Of a DNA stretch of 38,678 bases, positions 24,280 through 32,875 are shown piece after piece. Made by a program: the position numbers and the translations under genes. How positions within the stretch are numbered: the stretch's first letter is position 1; the number at the start of each line of letters is the position of its first letter. The notes under the pieces are model-generated. The model saw nothing but the letters and a program-made list of their open reading frames with translations. It searched no databases and had not been told where the DNA came from. This DNA is from Chloroflexus sp. MS-G (GTDB lineage Bacteria; Chloroflexota; Chloroflexia; Chloroflexales; Chloroflexaceae). Location of the stretch: NCBI RefSeq assembly GCF_000735195.1, contig NZ_JPIM01000038.1:1-38678 (forward strand), written 5' to 3'.

Positions 24280-24923
24280 CTGGCAAGCAGGGCCTGCTGC
24301 CATGCCGCTTCGACCTGAGCACGAGTGTTGGCCTGCGAACCGCTATTGTCGATGATGACATCGGCCCGACTGAGCCGACTCTCTTGCGGGGGTTGAGCTG
24401 CAATACGTGCCTGGGCCTCAGCCAGCGACATGCCACGAGTCGTCATCAAACGCTCGATCTGCTGTTCGGGTGAGCAGGTAACGACCCACACCTGATCGCA
24501 CTCGTCGGCCCATCCCGATTCGATGAGTTTAATCGCATCGATCACCACCACCGGTCGCTCAACCGGGCGCAGACGAGTCGCGTAGCCACCAGCGTTCGCT
24601 ACTTCAGCCAGAAACCGCCTGATCTCGTCCCGTACCGCCGGATGGATGATTGCCTCTAGCCGCTTGAGCGCTGCCGGATCGTTGAAGACGATATTACCGA
24701 GCTTGCGACGATCAATAGCACCGCCAGGTGCGCTCAAGATGTGTGGTCCAAAAGCCTCGACAATCGCCTGGTAGACCGCTGTTCCCGGCTGTTGCAGGCG
24801 ATGCGTTACCCGATCAGCGTCAATTGTGCGTGCACCCAGTGCGGCCAGCATTGCCAGCACCGTACTCTTACCGCAGGCAATACCTCCGGTCAGGCCGATC
24901 AAGAAGATGCCGGGATGTTTCAT
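24267..24923 (-). CDS. coaE: Dephospho-CoA kinase
   Basis: 218 residues; it catalyses the last step of coenzyme A synthesis, ATP-dependent phosphorylation of the ribose 3'-hydroxyl of dephospho-CoA. The P-loop is GLTGGIACGKST (10-21), followed by the family segments TIDADRVTHRLQQPG, DRRKLGNIVFND, LEAIIHPAVRDEI and VVVIDAIKLIESGW (relatives usually have DxPLLxExG, so IKLIESG is a mild departure). The C-terminal NSGSQANTRAQVEAAW is typical. The start ATG overlaps the stop of the amidohydrolase-CYTH gene by four bases (ATGA), so translation is coupled. Confidence 0.95.
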   Translation of the reverse strand: MKHPGIFLIGLTGGIACGKSTVLAMLAALGARTIDADRVTHRLQQPGTAVYQAIVEAFGPHILSAPGGAIDRRKLGNIVFNDPAALKRLEAIIHPAVRDEIRRFLAEVANAGGYATRLRPVERPVVVIDAIKLIESGWADECDQVWVVTCSPEQQIERLMTTRGMSLAEAQARIAAQPPQESRLSRADVIIDNSGSQANTRAQVEAAWQQALLASHGR

Positions 24924-26890
24924 GACACAAGCTCCACATACTCTTGCAATATCAGTGCGTCATCGGTGATACCGGCCAATTCGAGCAATTCGCTGATCAA
25001 CTGTGCCCGCTGCTCGGCATCGCGGCGGCTCCAGGTCCGACTCTTGATTTCGAGGAATTGCCCGCTATCAGCCTGACCGACCAGGGTGTCAAGGTTGATC
25101 GCAAAATCATGATCACGGTAGAGGATACGCCAGCGTCGTCGTCGCTTTTCCAACTCTTCAATTCGGTCGGGTTGAAAATACTCGCGGTAGAAGCGCACGG
25201 TGTGGTCTGCCGGTGCAGTATACCGTGCGCGTGAGAGCATCATTGCTTTGGGATGATCGAAGCGGCGTGCTTCGGCCATCAGCGTGAGCGTATATTTGGG
25301 CTGCGGTCGTGCTCCTGGATCGGTACGATGATCTTCACGAATCCGAATGCGCTCGCCATTGGCAAAAATAAAGTAGGTATCGTACTGCGTGCGCTCGCTG
25401 GTCTTGGTTACCGTGATAGCCGGATGGTTGAGAAGGGCTAGAACCCGTTCAACATCACCTGGATCAAGACGGGCTTTGACCTGAATCTCAAAGATTTCGG
25501 CCTGTTGGACACCACCCAGAGCCAGAATCTTGGCAAGCAGGTTCCGTTCGCGCGTGGCGAGAAACTCGTTGATGCGGGTCGCGATAGCCTGGGCGCGATC
25601 AATAATCTCATTCTCATCAATCGTCAGCAGATGGCGATTGCGGAGGAGGAGTTTGCCATCGACCAACACATCACGGACATCGGCGGCCCGACTGCTGTAC
25701 ACGAGATGGGAATAGATGGCATCTGGGGCGTAGGTGTAGCGTGGTGCACTGTGTAGGCGATCCAGTTCAACTACGACAATATCGGCACGTTTACCCACTT
25801 CCAACGACCCGATCAGGTGATCGAGATGAATTGCCCGTGCTCCCCAGCAGGTGGCGAGAGCAAACGCCTCACGGGCCGGTACTGCCGTTGGATCGCCACT
25901 GAGACCCTTGGGGAGCAGCGCCGCCAACTGAATCTCGGTAAACATATCCTGATCGTCATTGCTTGCCGGTCCATCGGTACCGAGACCAACCCGCACACCC
26001 GTCTCGATCATACGGCGAAACGGAGCGACACCGCTGGCCAGTTTGAGATTACTGGTCGGGCAAGGCACGGCGCCAGCACGAGCTTCGCGCAAGAGTCGCA
26101 GATCGTCTTCGGTTGCGTGGACGCAGTGGGCGGCGATACACGGAACATCAAACGCACCGACTCGTTTGGCGTAACGGATGGGCGTTACTTCGCGGTCGCG
26201 AATACTCTCTTCGACTTCTCGTGCTGTTTCAGACAGATGGGTAATCAGCGGAACGCCAAACTCGGCACAGAGAGCAGCCGCCTGCCGGTAGATGTCGTCG
26301 GTGCAGGTATAGGGGGCGTGCGGGGCAACCGTAGCGATAATGCGTGGATGGCCGCGCCACTCGGTCATGAAGCGTCGGGCACGCTCGATTCCAGCATCGA
26401 ACGAATCGGCGTCGGGGGTTGGTAGTCGCATCACTGTTTGGCCGCAGATTGCCCGCATTCCGGCCTGATCGGCTGCTCGTGCTACTTCTTCCTCGAAGTA
26501 GTACATATCGACGAACGTCGTCGTTCCGCCACGGATCATCTCGGCACAGCTCAGCAGCGTGCCGGTGAAGCTAAACTCAGCATTGACGAACTGACTCTCT
26601 ACCGGAAACATATAACCGAAGAGCCAGACATCGAGTTGTTGATCGGCAACCAGACCGCGCAAAAGACTCATCGGAACATGCGCGTGGCCATTGATCAGGC
26701 CAGGAATAATCGCACAATTACGACAATCAATCGTCTCGGTCGCCGTGTAACGCTCGTTCAGATCGCTTGCCGGTCCCACAGCTACAATCACACCATCACG
26801 GATCGCGACGGCGCCGTTGGCAAAAATGTGCCACTCTGCATCCATCGTAACAACAGTGCCGCCGGTGAGGAGAGTGTCAACATGCTCCAT
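24920..26890 (-). CDS. Amidohydrolase (SAH/MTA deaminase-like) fused to a CYTH domain
   Basis: 656 residues, two domains in one continuous frame. Residues 1 to about 450 are a metal-dependent deaminase of the TrzA/ATZ group. The metal ligands are H69/H71 in INGHAH, H218 in ITHLSET, H255 in AAHCVH and D306 in GLGTDGPASND, and RGGTTTFVDMYY is present. The closest known activity is deamination of S-adenosylhomocysteine or methylthioadenosine. Residues about 463-656 are a CYTH fold: an N-terminal E468-x-Q470-x-K472 (the family norm is ExExK, so the second Glu is Gln), TQYDTYF, GERIRIRED, YTLTLMAEA and FLEIKSRTW near the end. CYTH enzymes act on triphosphates such as thiamine triphosphate or form cAMP. 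Strong AAAGGAGG ribosome binding site before the ATG at 26890. The stop overlaps the start of coaE. Confidence 0.9.
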   Translation of the reverse strand: MEHVDTLLTGGTVVTMDAEWHIFANGAVAIRDGVIVAVGPASDLNERYTATETIDCRNCAIIPGLINGHAHVPMSLLRGLVADQQLDVWLFGYMFPVESQFVNAEFSFTGTLLSCAEMIRGGTTTFVDMYYFEEEVARAADQAGMRAICGQTVMRLPTPDADSFDAGIERARRFMTEWRGHPRIIATVAPHAPYTCTDDIYRQAAALCAEFGVPLITHLSETAREVEESIRDREVTPIRYAKRVGAFDVPCIAAHCVHATEDDLRLLREARAGAVPCPTSNLKLASGVAPFRRMIETGVRVGLGTDGPASNDDQDMFTEIQLAALLPKGLSGDPTAVPAREAFALATCWGARAIHLDHLIGSLEVGKRADIVVVELDRLHSAPRYTYAPDAIYSHLVYSSRAADVRDVLVDGKLLLRNRHLLTIDENEIIDRAQAIATRINEFLATRERNLLAKILALGGVQQAEIFEIQVKARLDPGDVERVLALLNHPAITVTKTSERTQYDTYFIFANGERIRIREDHRTDPGARPQPKYTLTLMAEARRFDHPKAMMLSRARYTAPADHTVRFYREYFQPDRIEELEKRRRRWRILYRDHDFAINLDTLVGQADSGQFLEIKSRTWSRRDAEQRAQLISELLELAGITDDALILQEYVELVS

Positions 26891-26988
26891 TCTATCCTCC
26901 TTTACAACACGCTATCTTTATTCATTGTACGAGAAACCCTTCTTCCATGCGATCCACCCATGTGCTGATGTCGGGTATACTGAGAGAT

Positions 26989-28371
26989 ATGCAACCAGAA
27001 GCTGTTTCTATCGAACATCAAGCGACAACAACTCAGCAAACACCATCGCGATCCCAACTCGAAAAGCGAGTTTTGCGGCTGGCCTGGCCTGTTATCGGCG
27101 AAAACCTGCTTCAAACGATGCTCGGTGTGGTTGACACGATCCTGGTCGCCTCTTTAGGTGCCGTGGCCCTGGCCGGGGTTGGCGCAGCGTTGCAGGTGAT
27201 TTATGTTACCACCGCAGCACTCAGTGCCTTGTCGGTTGGCGTGGCTGTGCTGGTAGCGCAGGCGTATGGTGCCGGGCGATTGGTTGAAGCTGGCGCCCTG
27301 GCGCGCCAGGGTCTGTTCTGGAGCGTTTTAATTGGGCTGCCAATCACGGTCATCGGTTTACTGCTCACGCCTACACTTATTGGACTGTTTGGCTTAGCAC
27401 CCGATGTCAGTCAGGTCGGCATTGATTACCTGGCTGTCACGATGAGCACCATTACAACCCTGACGATGATGCTGTTGATCGGTGGTGTGTTGCGTGGCAT
27501 TGGTGATTCGCGCACGCCAATGATCATTACTGCTGTTGCCAATGTGATCAATGTGATTGCCAGTGCTGCACTCATCTTCGGCTGGGCTGGCTTACCGGCC
27601 TTGGGAGCAGTTGGCAGTGCATGGGGGTCGGTGGTTGCGCGCCTGATAGGGGCAATACTATTGGCCGGTATCCTCTGGCGTGGCCGCAATGGTGTGCGGG
27701 CCGGCGGAGGCGGGTTATGGTGGCCGCAGCTCAGCGTCTTGCGTGATATTTTGCGGATCGGGATGCCAGCCGCCGTGGAAGAGGTGTTGATCATCGGCGC
27801 TATTGCCTCGCTGACACCAGTAGTAGCAACACTGGGTACGATACCGCTGGCAGCGCATCGGGTAGCGATCAATGTGCTCTCTCTTTCATTTTTACCCGGT
27901 ATCGGCTTTGGATTGGCAGCAACAGCATTGGTAGGACAGGCCGTTGGTGCACAGCGTCTGGCCGAGGCCCGTGCTGTCGCGCAGATTGCTCTCCGTTGGG
28001 CGGTCATTTGGATGGGAGGACTCGGTGTTCTATTCATCGTATTTGCTGAAGGCCTGGTGCGCATATTCAACAACGACCCGCAATTGGTCGCCGAAGGTGC
28101 AGCAGCCGTGCGTGTCGTTGCCCTGACTCAACCGGCCTGGGCTGTGACATTTGCGCTTGGTGGAGCGTTGCGCGGTCTTGGTGATACCCTTTCGCCACTT
28201 GTGATTAGCGGCTCAGCAATTTGGATTTGTGTAGGGTTGGCCCTGGTCATTGTGCTGTGGTGGGTACCAGCCTTGTGGGGTATCTGGCTGGCCTTTCTGA
28301 TTGTTGGTCCATTCGAGGCAGCCGTTTTCTGGCGGAAGTGGCAGCAGCGTATTTCCTCCTGGTCTCTGTAG
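26989..28371 (+). CDS. MATE-family efflux transporter
   Basis: A 460-residue, 12-helix multidrug/oligosaccharidyl-lipid/polysaccharide-type antiporter that exports cationic compounds using an ion gradient. Both halves show the internal pseudo-repeat: LRLAWPVIGENLLQTMLGVVDTILVASLG with GVGAALQV in the first, and ILRIGMPAAVEEVLIIGA with HRVAINVLSLSFLPGIGFG in the second; VLRGIGDSRTPM and ALRGLGDTLSP mark the matching positions. The frame extends to an ATG at 26947, but the second ATG (26989) follows GAGAG and starts before the first conserved helix. A TATACT at 26976-26981 lies only 8 bases upstream of it, so the mRNA may be leaderless or nearly so. No partner gene. Confidence 0.93.
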   Translation: MQPEAVSIEHQATTTQQTPSRSQLEKRVLRLAWPVIGENLLQTMLGVVDTILVASLGAVALAGVGAALQVIYVTTAALSALSVGVAVLVAQAYGAGRLVEAGALARQGLFWSVLIGLPITVIGLLLTPTLIGLFGLAPDVSQVGIDYLAVTMSTITTLTMMLLIGGVLRGIGDSRTPMIITAVANVINVIASAALIFGWAGLPALGAVGSAWGSVVARLIGAILLAGILWRGRNGVRAGGGGLWWPQLSVLRDILRIGMPAAVEEVLIIGAIASLTPVVATLGTIPLAAHRVAINVLSLSFLPGIGFGLAATALVGQAVGAQRLAEARAVAQIALRWAVIWMGGLGVLFIVFAEGLVRIFNNDPQLVAEGAAAVRVVALTQPAWAVTFALGGALRGLGDTLSPLVISGSAIWICVGLALVIVLWWVPALWGIWLAFLIVGPFEAAVFWRKWQQRISSWSL

Positions 28372-28791
28372 GCGAGCAGTTATGCCGTTGCTCTGTTGTT
28401 GCCCTCACCCCCTGGCCCTCGCTCCCGCGCTGCGGGCGAGGGGTTATGGCCCTCACCCCCTGGCCCCCGCTCCCGTGCTGCGGGCGAGGGGTGATCTGGT
28501 TCGTGGGATCGCTCCTGCTCCGATCATCCCCCCTTTTCTCGCCTCGTGTGGGAGCGGAAGGGTTCGGGGGGAAGGTGAGGGGGCGCCCGGCCTGTTCTGC
28601 GGCACCGGCGCTGAACCCAGTGCCAGCGTGGTTTCGGATCTTGGGAGATGAGGCTTCCCGACACGTACCGATCTGATGCGAGCGTGCCTTCCAAAACCTT
28701 CAACTGCAAATGACAGATGGAACTAACCCTGCGGTACACACGTCTCTCGTATGTGACATTCAAATGACCTTTGCCTAAAGGAGTTACCACA
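28372..28791. other. Intergenic region with tandem and dispersed repeats
   Basis: It holds two tandem 48-base-period repeats (28402-28491) and a GGGGGAAGGTGAGGGG-type element (about 28528-28590) similar to that at 7569-7626. The last 100 bases look like the promoter and leader region of the SIMPL gene. No gene is seen. Confidence 0.6.
28402..28491 (+). repeat. Two tandem copies of the 48-bp repeat
   Basis: Two copies of CCCTCACCCCCTGGCCC followed by a hairpin (CTCGC or CCCGC arm, GCGGGCGAGGGG arm), 48 bases apart. This is the same family, order and period as the copies read in frame in the methyltransferase at 10-102. Confidence 0.8.
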
Positions 28792-29529
28792 ATGGAAAAC
28801 CGTCTACTTTCAATCGTACTCGCACTAACAGCGCTTGTCGCTGTGCTGGCCCTGGCCGCAGTAAGTCTGTTGCGTCCAGATCAAACTGTCACCGCGCAAA
28901 CCAGTGTCGCCAATATGCCGCAGATCGTAGTGATTGGCACCGGTGAAGTGAAGGTCGAACCTGATATGGCCTCGGTTTTGATAGGGGTTGAGACGACTGC
29001 ACCGACAACTCAGCAGGCGTTAGCGCAGAACAGCAGCCAGGCTCAGGCGATTATTGATCAGATTCGACAGCTAGGCATTGAGGCCCGCGACATTCAGACC
29101 ACCGGTATTAACATCTATCCGGTATACGATGAAAAAGGGCGTGAGATCACCGGATATACCGTCAATAACACGGTTCAGGTGACCATCCGCAATCTGGCGC
29201 AGGCCGGAAATCTCATCGATAGCGTGGTACAGGTTGGCGCCAACCGGATTTACGGCATCAGCTTCGGAGTCAGCGATCCAGAGCGTGTGCTGTCTCAGGC
29301 CAGGGAAGCGGCCATTGCGAATGCCCGTGCACGGGCTGAACAGATGGCCCGTGCCAGTGGCACATCGTTGGGTCGCGTCTTGTTTATTACCGAAAATCTG
29401 GGCGCCAGCCCTATCCCGATCTCAATGATGGCTGAAGCCCGTGCGGCTGTAGGGAACGCAGCCCCGCCTATCCAACCAGGTCAGCAAACCTACAGTGCGT
29501 CGGTGCAAGTGACCTTTGAACTCCGCTAG
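28792..29529 (+). CDS. SIMPL-domain (DUF541/YggE-like) exported protein
   Basis: A 245-residue protein with an N-terminal signal anchor (about 5-27, IVLALTALVAVLALAAVSLL), then a SIMPL domain. Typical segments are VIGTGEVKVEPDMASVLIGV, QAIIDQIRQLGIEARDIQTTGINIYPVY, GYTVNNTVQVTIR, RIYGISFGVSDPERV, AIANARARAEQMARASG and a final YSASVQVTFEL. Family members such as E. coli YggE lie outside the cytoplasmic membrane and are linked to oxidative stress tolerance; the biochemical role is unknown. A TTG at 28771 would add 7 residues, but AAGGAG 8 bases before the ATG at 28792 decides the start. The large hairpin array begins 45 bases downstream. Confidence 0.9.
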   Translation: MENRLLSIVLALTALVAVLALAAVSLLRPDQTVTAQTSVANMPQIVVIGTGEVKVEPDMASVLIGVETTAPTTQQALAQNSSQAQAIIDQIRQLGIEARDIQTTGINIYPVYDEKGREITGYTVNNTVQVTIRNLAQAGNLIDSVVQVGANRIYGISFGVSDPERVLSQAREAAIANARARAEQMARASGTSLGRVLFITENLGASPIPISMMAEARAAVGNAAPPIQPGQQTYSASVQVTFELR

Positions 29530-29573
29530 ATCGCGCCTGATACCCTCTCCGCGCCAGATCATCGGCGCGGAGT

Positions 29574-30711
29574 ACCCCAGGAGCGCGGGCCTCTGGCCCG
29601 CGTTGTGCAACGCACCCAGGAGCGCGGGCCTCTGGCCCGCGTTGTGCAACGCACCCAGGAGCGCGGGCCTCCGGCCCGCGTTGTGCAACGCACCCCAGGA
29701 GCGCGGGCCTCCGGCCCGCGTTGTGCAACGCACCCTGGGTGCGCGGACCTCCGGCCCGCGTTCACGTACCAGCGTACCCAGTAGCGCGGGCCTCCGGCCC
29801 GCGTTCACGTACCAGCGTACCCCAGTAACGCGGGCCTCCGGCCCGCGTTAACGTACCAACGTACCCTGGACGCACGGGCCTCTGGCCCGCGTTGTGCAAC
29901 GCACCCAGTAGCGCGGGCCTCCGGCCCGCGTTCACGTACTAACGCACCCCAGTAGCGCGGGCCTCTGGCCCGCGTTGTGCAACGAACCCTGGGTGCGCGG
30001 GCCTCCGGCCCGCGTTCACGTACCAACGTACCCAGTAGCGCGGGTCTCTGGCCCGCGTTCACGTACCAACGCACCCTGGACGCGCGGGCCTCTGGCCCGC
30101 GTTGACGTACCAACGTACCCAGTAGCGCGGGCCTCTGGCCCGCGTTGTGCAACGCACCCAGGAGCGCGGGCCTCTGGCCCGCGTTGTGCAACGCACCCTG
30201 GGCGCACGGGCCTCTGGCCCGCGTTGTGCAACGAACCCTGGGTGCGCGGGCCTCCGGCCCGCGTTAACGTACCAACGCACCCAGTAGCGCGGGCCTCTGG
30301 CCCGCGTTGTGCAACGCACCCAGGAGCGCGGGCCTCCGGCCCGCGTTGACGTACCAACGTACCCCAGTAGCGCGAGCCTCCGGCCCGCGTTGACGTACCA
30401 ACGTACCCCAGTAGCGCGAGCCTCCGGCCCGCGTTGACGTACCAACGTACCCAGTAGCGCGGGCCTCCGGCCTGCGTTCACGTACTAACGCACCCCAGTA
30501 GCGCGGGCCTCTGGCCCGCGTTGTGCAACGCACCCAGGAGCGCGGGCCTCCGGCCCGCGTTGACGTACCAACGTACCCAGTAGCGCGGGCCTCTGGCCCG
30601 CGTTGTGCAACGCACCCTGGGTGCGCGGGCCTCCGGCCCGCGTTCACGTACCAACGCACCCAGTAGCGCGGGCCTCCGGCCCGCGTTCACGTACCAACGT
30701 ACCCTGGGTGA
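29574..30711 (+). repeat. Tandem array of 27 hairpin units (39/40 and 43/44 bp) with two linker types
   Basis: I counted 27 copies of GCGGGCCTCYGGCCCGC (a few with one or two changes), starting at 29585, 29624, 29663 and so on to 30668. Each is a hairpin with an arm of at least 8 bases (CGCGGGCC/GGCCCGCG) and loop TCT or TCC. Linker A (GTTGTGCAACGCACCC, 12 times) gives a step of 39 or 40 bases. Linker B (GTTNACGTACCAACGYACCC, 15 times) gives 43 or 44. Both begin GTT and contain AACG, forming a second small stem. The order is AAAABBBABABBBAAABABBBBABABB. Single copies occur at 7445-7461 and 35201-35217. Long open frames across the array are translations of the repeat, not genes. It is not a CRISPR, since the spacers are not unique. 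Confidence 0.9.
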
Positions 30712-30759
30712 AAGCTTTAAAAATCATTGATTCTCACATCCACAAACCATCTTTACTTC

Positions 30760-30768
30760 TGATATAAT
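30760..30768 (+). promoter_or_regulatory. Extended -10 promoter of uvrB
   Basis: TGATATAAT is an extended -10 element (TG one base before TATAAT), 110 bases upstream of the uvrB start. No good -35 is seen, as is common for extended -10 promoters. The leader then contains an inverted repeat, GTTGTTGCC (30793-30801) with GGCAGCAAC (30822-30830). I see no clear LexA-type box. Confidence 0.55.
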
Positions 30769-30877
30769 ACAGGTAACCCAACCATCGGCGCGGCGTTGTT
30801 GCCCTCTTCGCCCTGGAGCGATCGGCAGCAACCCGCGCTATTGTGATCTCTATACCACAGAAACACGTGAGCACCGT

Positions 30878-32872
30878 ATGTCATTCCGGATCGAAGCGCC
30901 TTACCAGCCAACCGGCGATCAGCCGCGTGCCATTGAGCAACTGGTTGCGGGATTGCGCGCAGGTTACCGCAATCAAACACTGCTTGGCGCTACCGGCACC
31001 GGCAAAACGTTCGTTATGGCCCATATCTTCTCGCAAATCCAAAGGCCAACGTTGGTTCTGGCGCATAACAAAACGTTGGTGTCGCAGCTTTGGGCCGAGT
31101 TCCGCGAGTTTTTACCTGATGCCGCTGTTGAGATGTTCATCTCGTACTACGATGAATATACGCCCGAAGCCTACGTCCCCTCGAAGGACCTCTATATCGA
31201 GAAAGAGGCCAGCATCAACGAGGAGATCGACCGGCTCCGCCACGCCGCTACTCAGGCCCTGCTTTCCCGACGTGATGTGCTGATCGTTGCTTCGGTTTCG
31301 GCGATTTTTGGTCTCGGTTCACCGCATGATTATGGGCAAGAAAAGGTTACGCTGCGTGTCGGTGAGGTACGTAACCGCGATAAGCTTTTGCGCCAGTTGA
31401 TCGATTTGCAGTTTGAGCGCAAGGATATGGATTTTCAGCGGGGAACCTTCCGAGTGCGCGGTGATACCCTCGATATCATTCCTGCCAACGCCGAGACTGC
31501 TATTCGTGTAGAGTTTTGGGGTGATGAGATTGAACGCATTGTTGAACTCGATCCGCTGACCGGCGAGGTTTTGCTGCGGCATACAGCAGTTGATATTTAT
31601 CCGGCGAAGCACTTCGTCACTACGAAAGAAAAGCTGCAACGAGCGATTGCCAGTATTCAAGATGAACTGAATGAACGGCTCCGCGAACTCGAAGCGGCCG
31701 GTAAACTGCTGGAAGCGCAGCGGCTCAAACAACGCACGCTCTACGACCTCGAAATGCTAAGCGAGATCGGGTATTGTAGCGGGATTGAGAACTATTCACG
31801 TCATCTCGATGGCCGTGTTCCCGGTCAGACACCGTGGACGCTGCTCGACTATTTTCCCGATGATTTTCTGATCTTTATCGATGAGAGTCACATTACTATC
31901 CCGCAGTTGCGCGGTATGTACAATGGTGACCGGCAGCGCAAGCAGACACTGGTTGATTACGGCTTCCGTCTACCTTCAGCTCTTGACAACCGACCACTGC
32001 GGTTTGAAGAATTCGAGCAGCATGTCTATCAGGTTATCTACGTCTCGGCCACTCCTGGCGCCTACGAACGTGAGAAGAGCGAACAAATCGTCGAGCAGAT
32101 TATTCGTCCAACCGGCCTGCTCGACCCTGAAGTTGAAGTCCGCCCAACCCGCGGCCAGATCGACGATCTACTGGGCGAGATTCGACGGCGAGTTGAGCGG
32201 AAACAGCGCGTACTAGTCACGACCCTCACGAAACGAATGGCCGAAGACTTGGCCGACTATCTTAAAGAGATGGGGGTGCGCACGATGTACCTCCATGCCG
32301 ATATCGATACCATTGAACGGGTAGAGATTCTGCGTGATTTGCGGTTGGGCGTCTACGATGTCGTGGTTGGCATCAACCTGTTGCGCGAAGGGCTGGACCT
32401 GCCCGAAGTGAGTCTCGTTGCAATTCTCGATGCCGACAAAGAGGGTTATCTCCGCTCGGAAACCTCACTGATTCAGATTATCGGTCGGGCGGCTCGCCAC
32501 GTTGAAGGCAAAGTCATTATGTACGCCGACACAATCACCCGTTCGATGGAGGCGGCGATCCGCGAGACGCAACGCCGACGCGATATTCAGATGGCCCATA
32601 ATCTGCGTCACGGGATTACGCCACAGGGTATCGCTAAAGGCGTGCGTGATCTAACCGACCGTATTCGCAAGCTGGCTGAAGAACGTGGTGAGTATGTCGC
32701 TACTCCTGCCACGGCGGTGCCGGTCGATCTACCGCGTGATGAGGTGTTGAAGTTAATTAAAGACTTGGAAAAGCAGATGAAACAGGCAGCGAAAGAACTG
32801 GCTTTCGAGAAAGCGGCTGCGCTGCGTGACCAGATTGTTGAACTGCGTAAAACGTTAGCCTTGAGTGAGTGA
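30878..32872 (+). CDS. uvrB: UvrABC excision nuclease subunit B
   Basis: A 664-residue damage-recognition helicase of nucleotide excision repair; it receives the lesion from UvrA and recruits UvrC. Walker A is GATGTGKT (37-44). The beta-hairpin region reads [23 protein letters not shown] in two parts ([12 protein letters not shown], then [20 protein letters not shown]). Next come [10 protein letters not shown], the C-terminal helicase motifs [17 protein letters not shown] and [19 protein letters not shown], and the UVR motif at the extreme C-terminus (about 627-660, [15 protein letters not shown]). The length is normal. The ATG at 30878 begins the usual [18 protein letters not shown]. The NERD gene starts 3 bases after the stop and is likely co-translated. 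Confidence 0.98.
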   Translation: MSFRIEAPYQPTGDQPRAIEQLVAGLRAGYRNQTLLGATGTGKTFVMAHIFSQIQRPTLVLAHNKTLVSQLWAEFREFLPDAAVEMFISYYDEYTPEAYVPSKDLYIEKEASINEEIDRLRHAATQALLSRRDVLIVASVSAIFGLGSPHDYGQEKVTLRVGEVRNRDKLLRQLIDLQFERKDMDFQRGTFRVRGDTLDIIPANAETAIRVEFWGDEIERIVELDPLTGEVLLRHTAVDIYPAKHFVTTKEKLQRAIASIQDELNERLRELEAAGKLLEAQRLKQRTLYDLEMLSEIGYCSGIENYSRHLDGRVPGQTPWTLLDYFPDDFLIFIDESHITIPQLRGMYNGDRQRKQTLVDYGFRLPSALDNRPLRFEEFEQHVYQVIYVSATPGAYEREKSEQIVEQIIRPTGLLDPEVEVRPTRGQIDDLLGEIRRRVERKQRVLVTTLTKRMAEDLADYLKEMGVRTMYLHADIDTIERVEILRDLRLGVYDVVVGINLLREGLDLPEVSLVAILDADKEGYLRSETSLIQIIGRAARHVEGKVIMYADTITRSMEAAIRETQRRRDIQMAHNLRHGITPQGIAKGVRDLTDRIRKLAEERGEYVATPATAVPVDLPRDEVLKLIKDLEKQMKQAAKELAFEKAAALRDQIVELRKTLALSE

Positions 32873-32875
32873 GGT

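Noticed and set aside
27426..28073. 215-codon minus-strand frame in the MATE gene
   Set aside because: It is the antisense of a well-conserved membrane protein; its Arg/Thr/Pro-rich translation is typical of a shadow frame.
29422..30690. Several open frames of 60-140 codons across the array (translations such as NAGRRPALLG or RASGPR)
   Set aside because: They are translations of the hairpin repeat in different frames, all periodic with the DNA repeat, and lack ribosome binding sites.
29574..30711. Tandem array as a CRISPR locus
   Set aside because: The intervals between hairpins are only two related sequences with small variants, not unique spacers, and there are no cas genes nearby.
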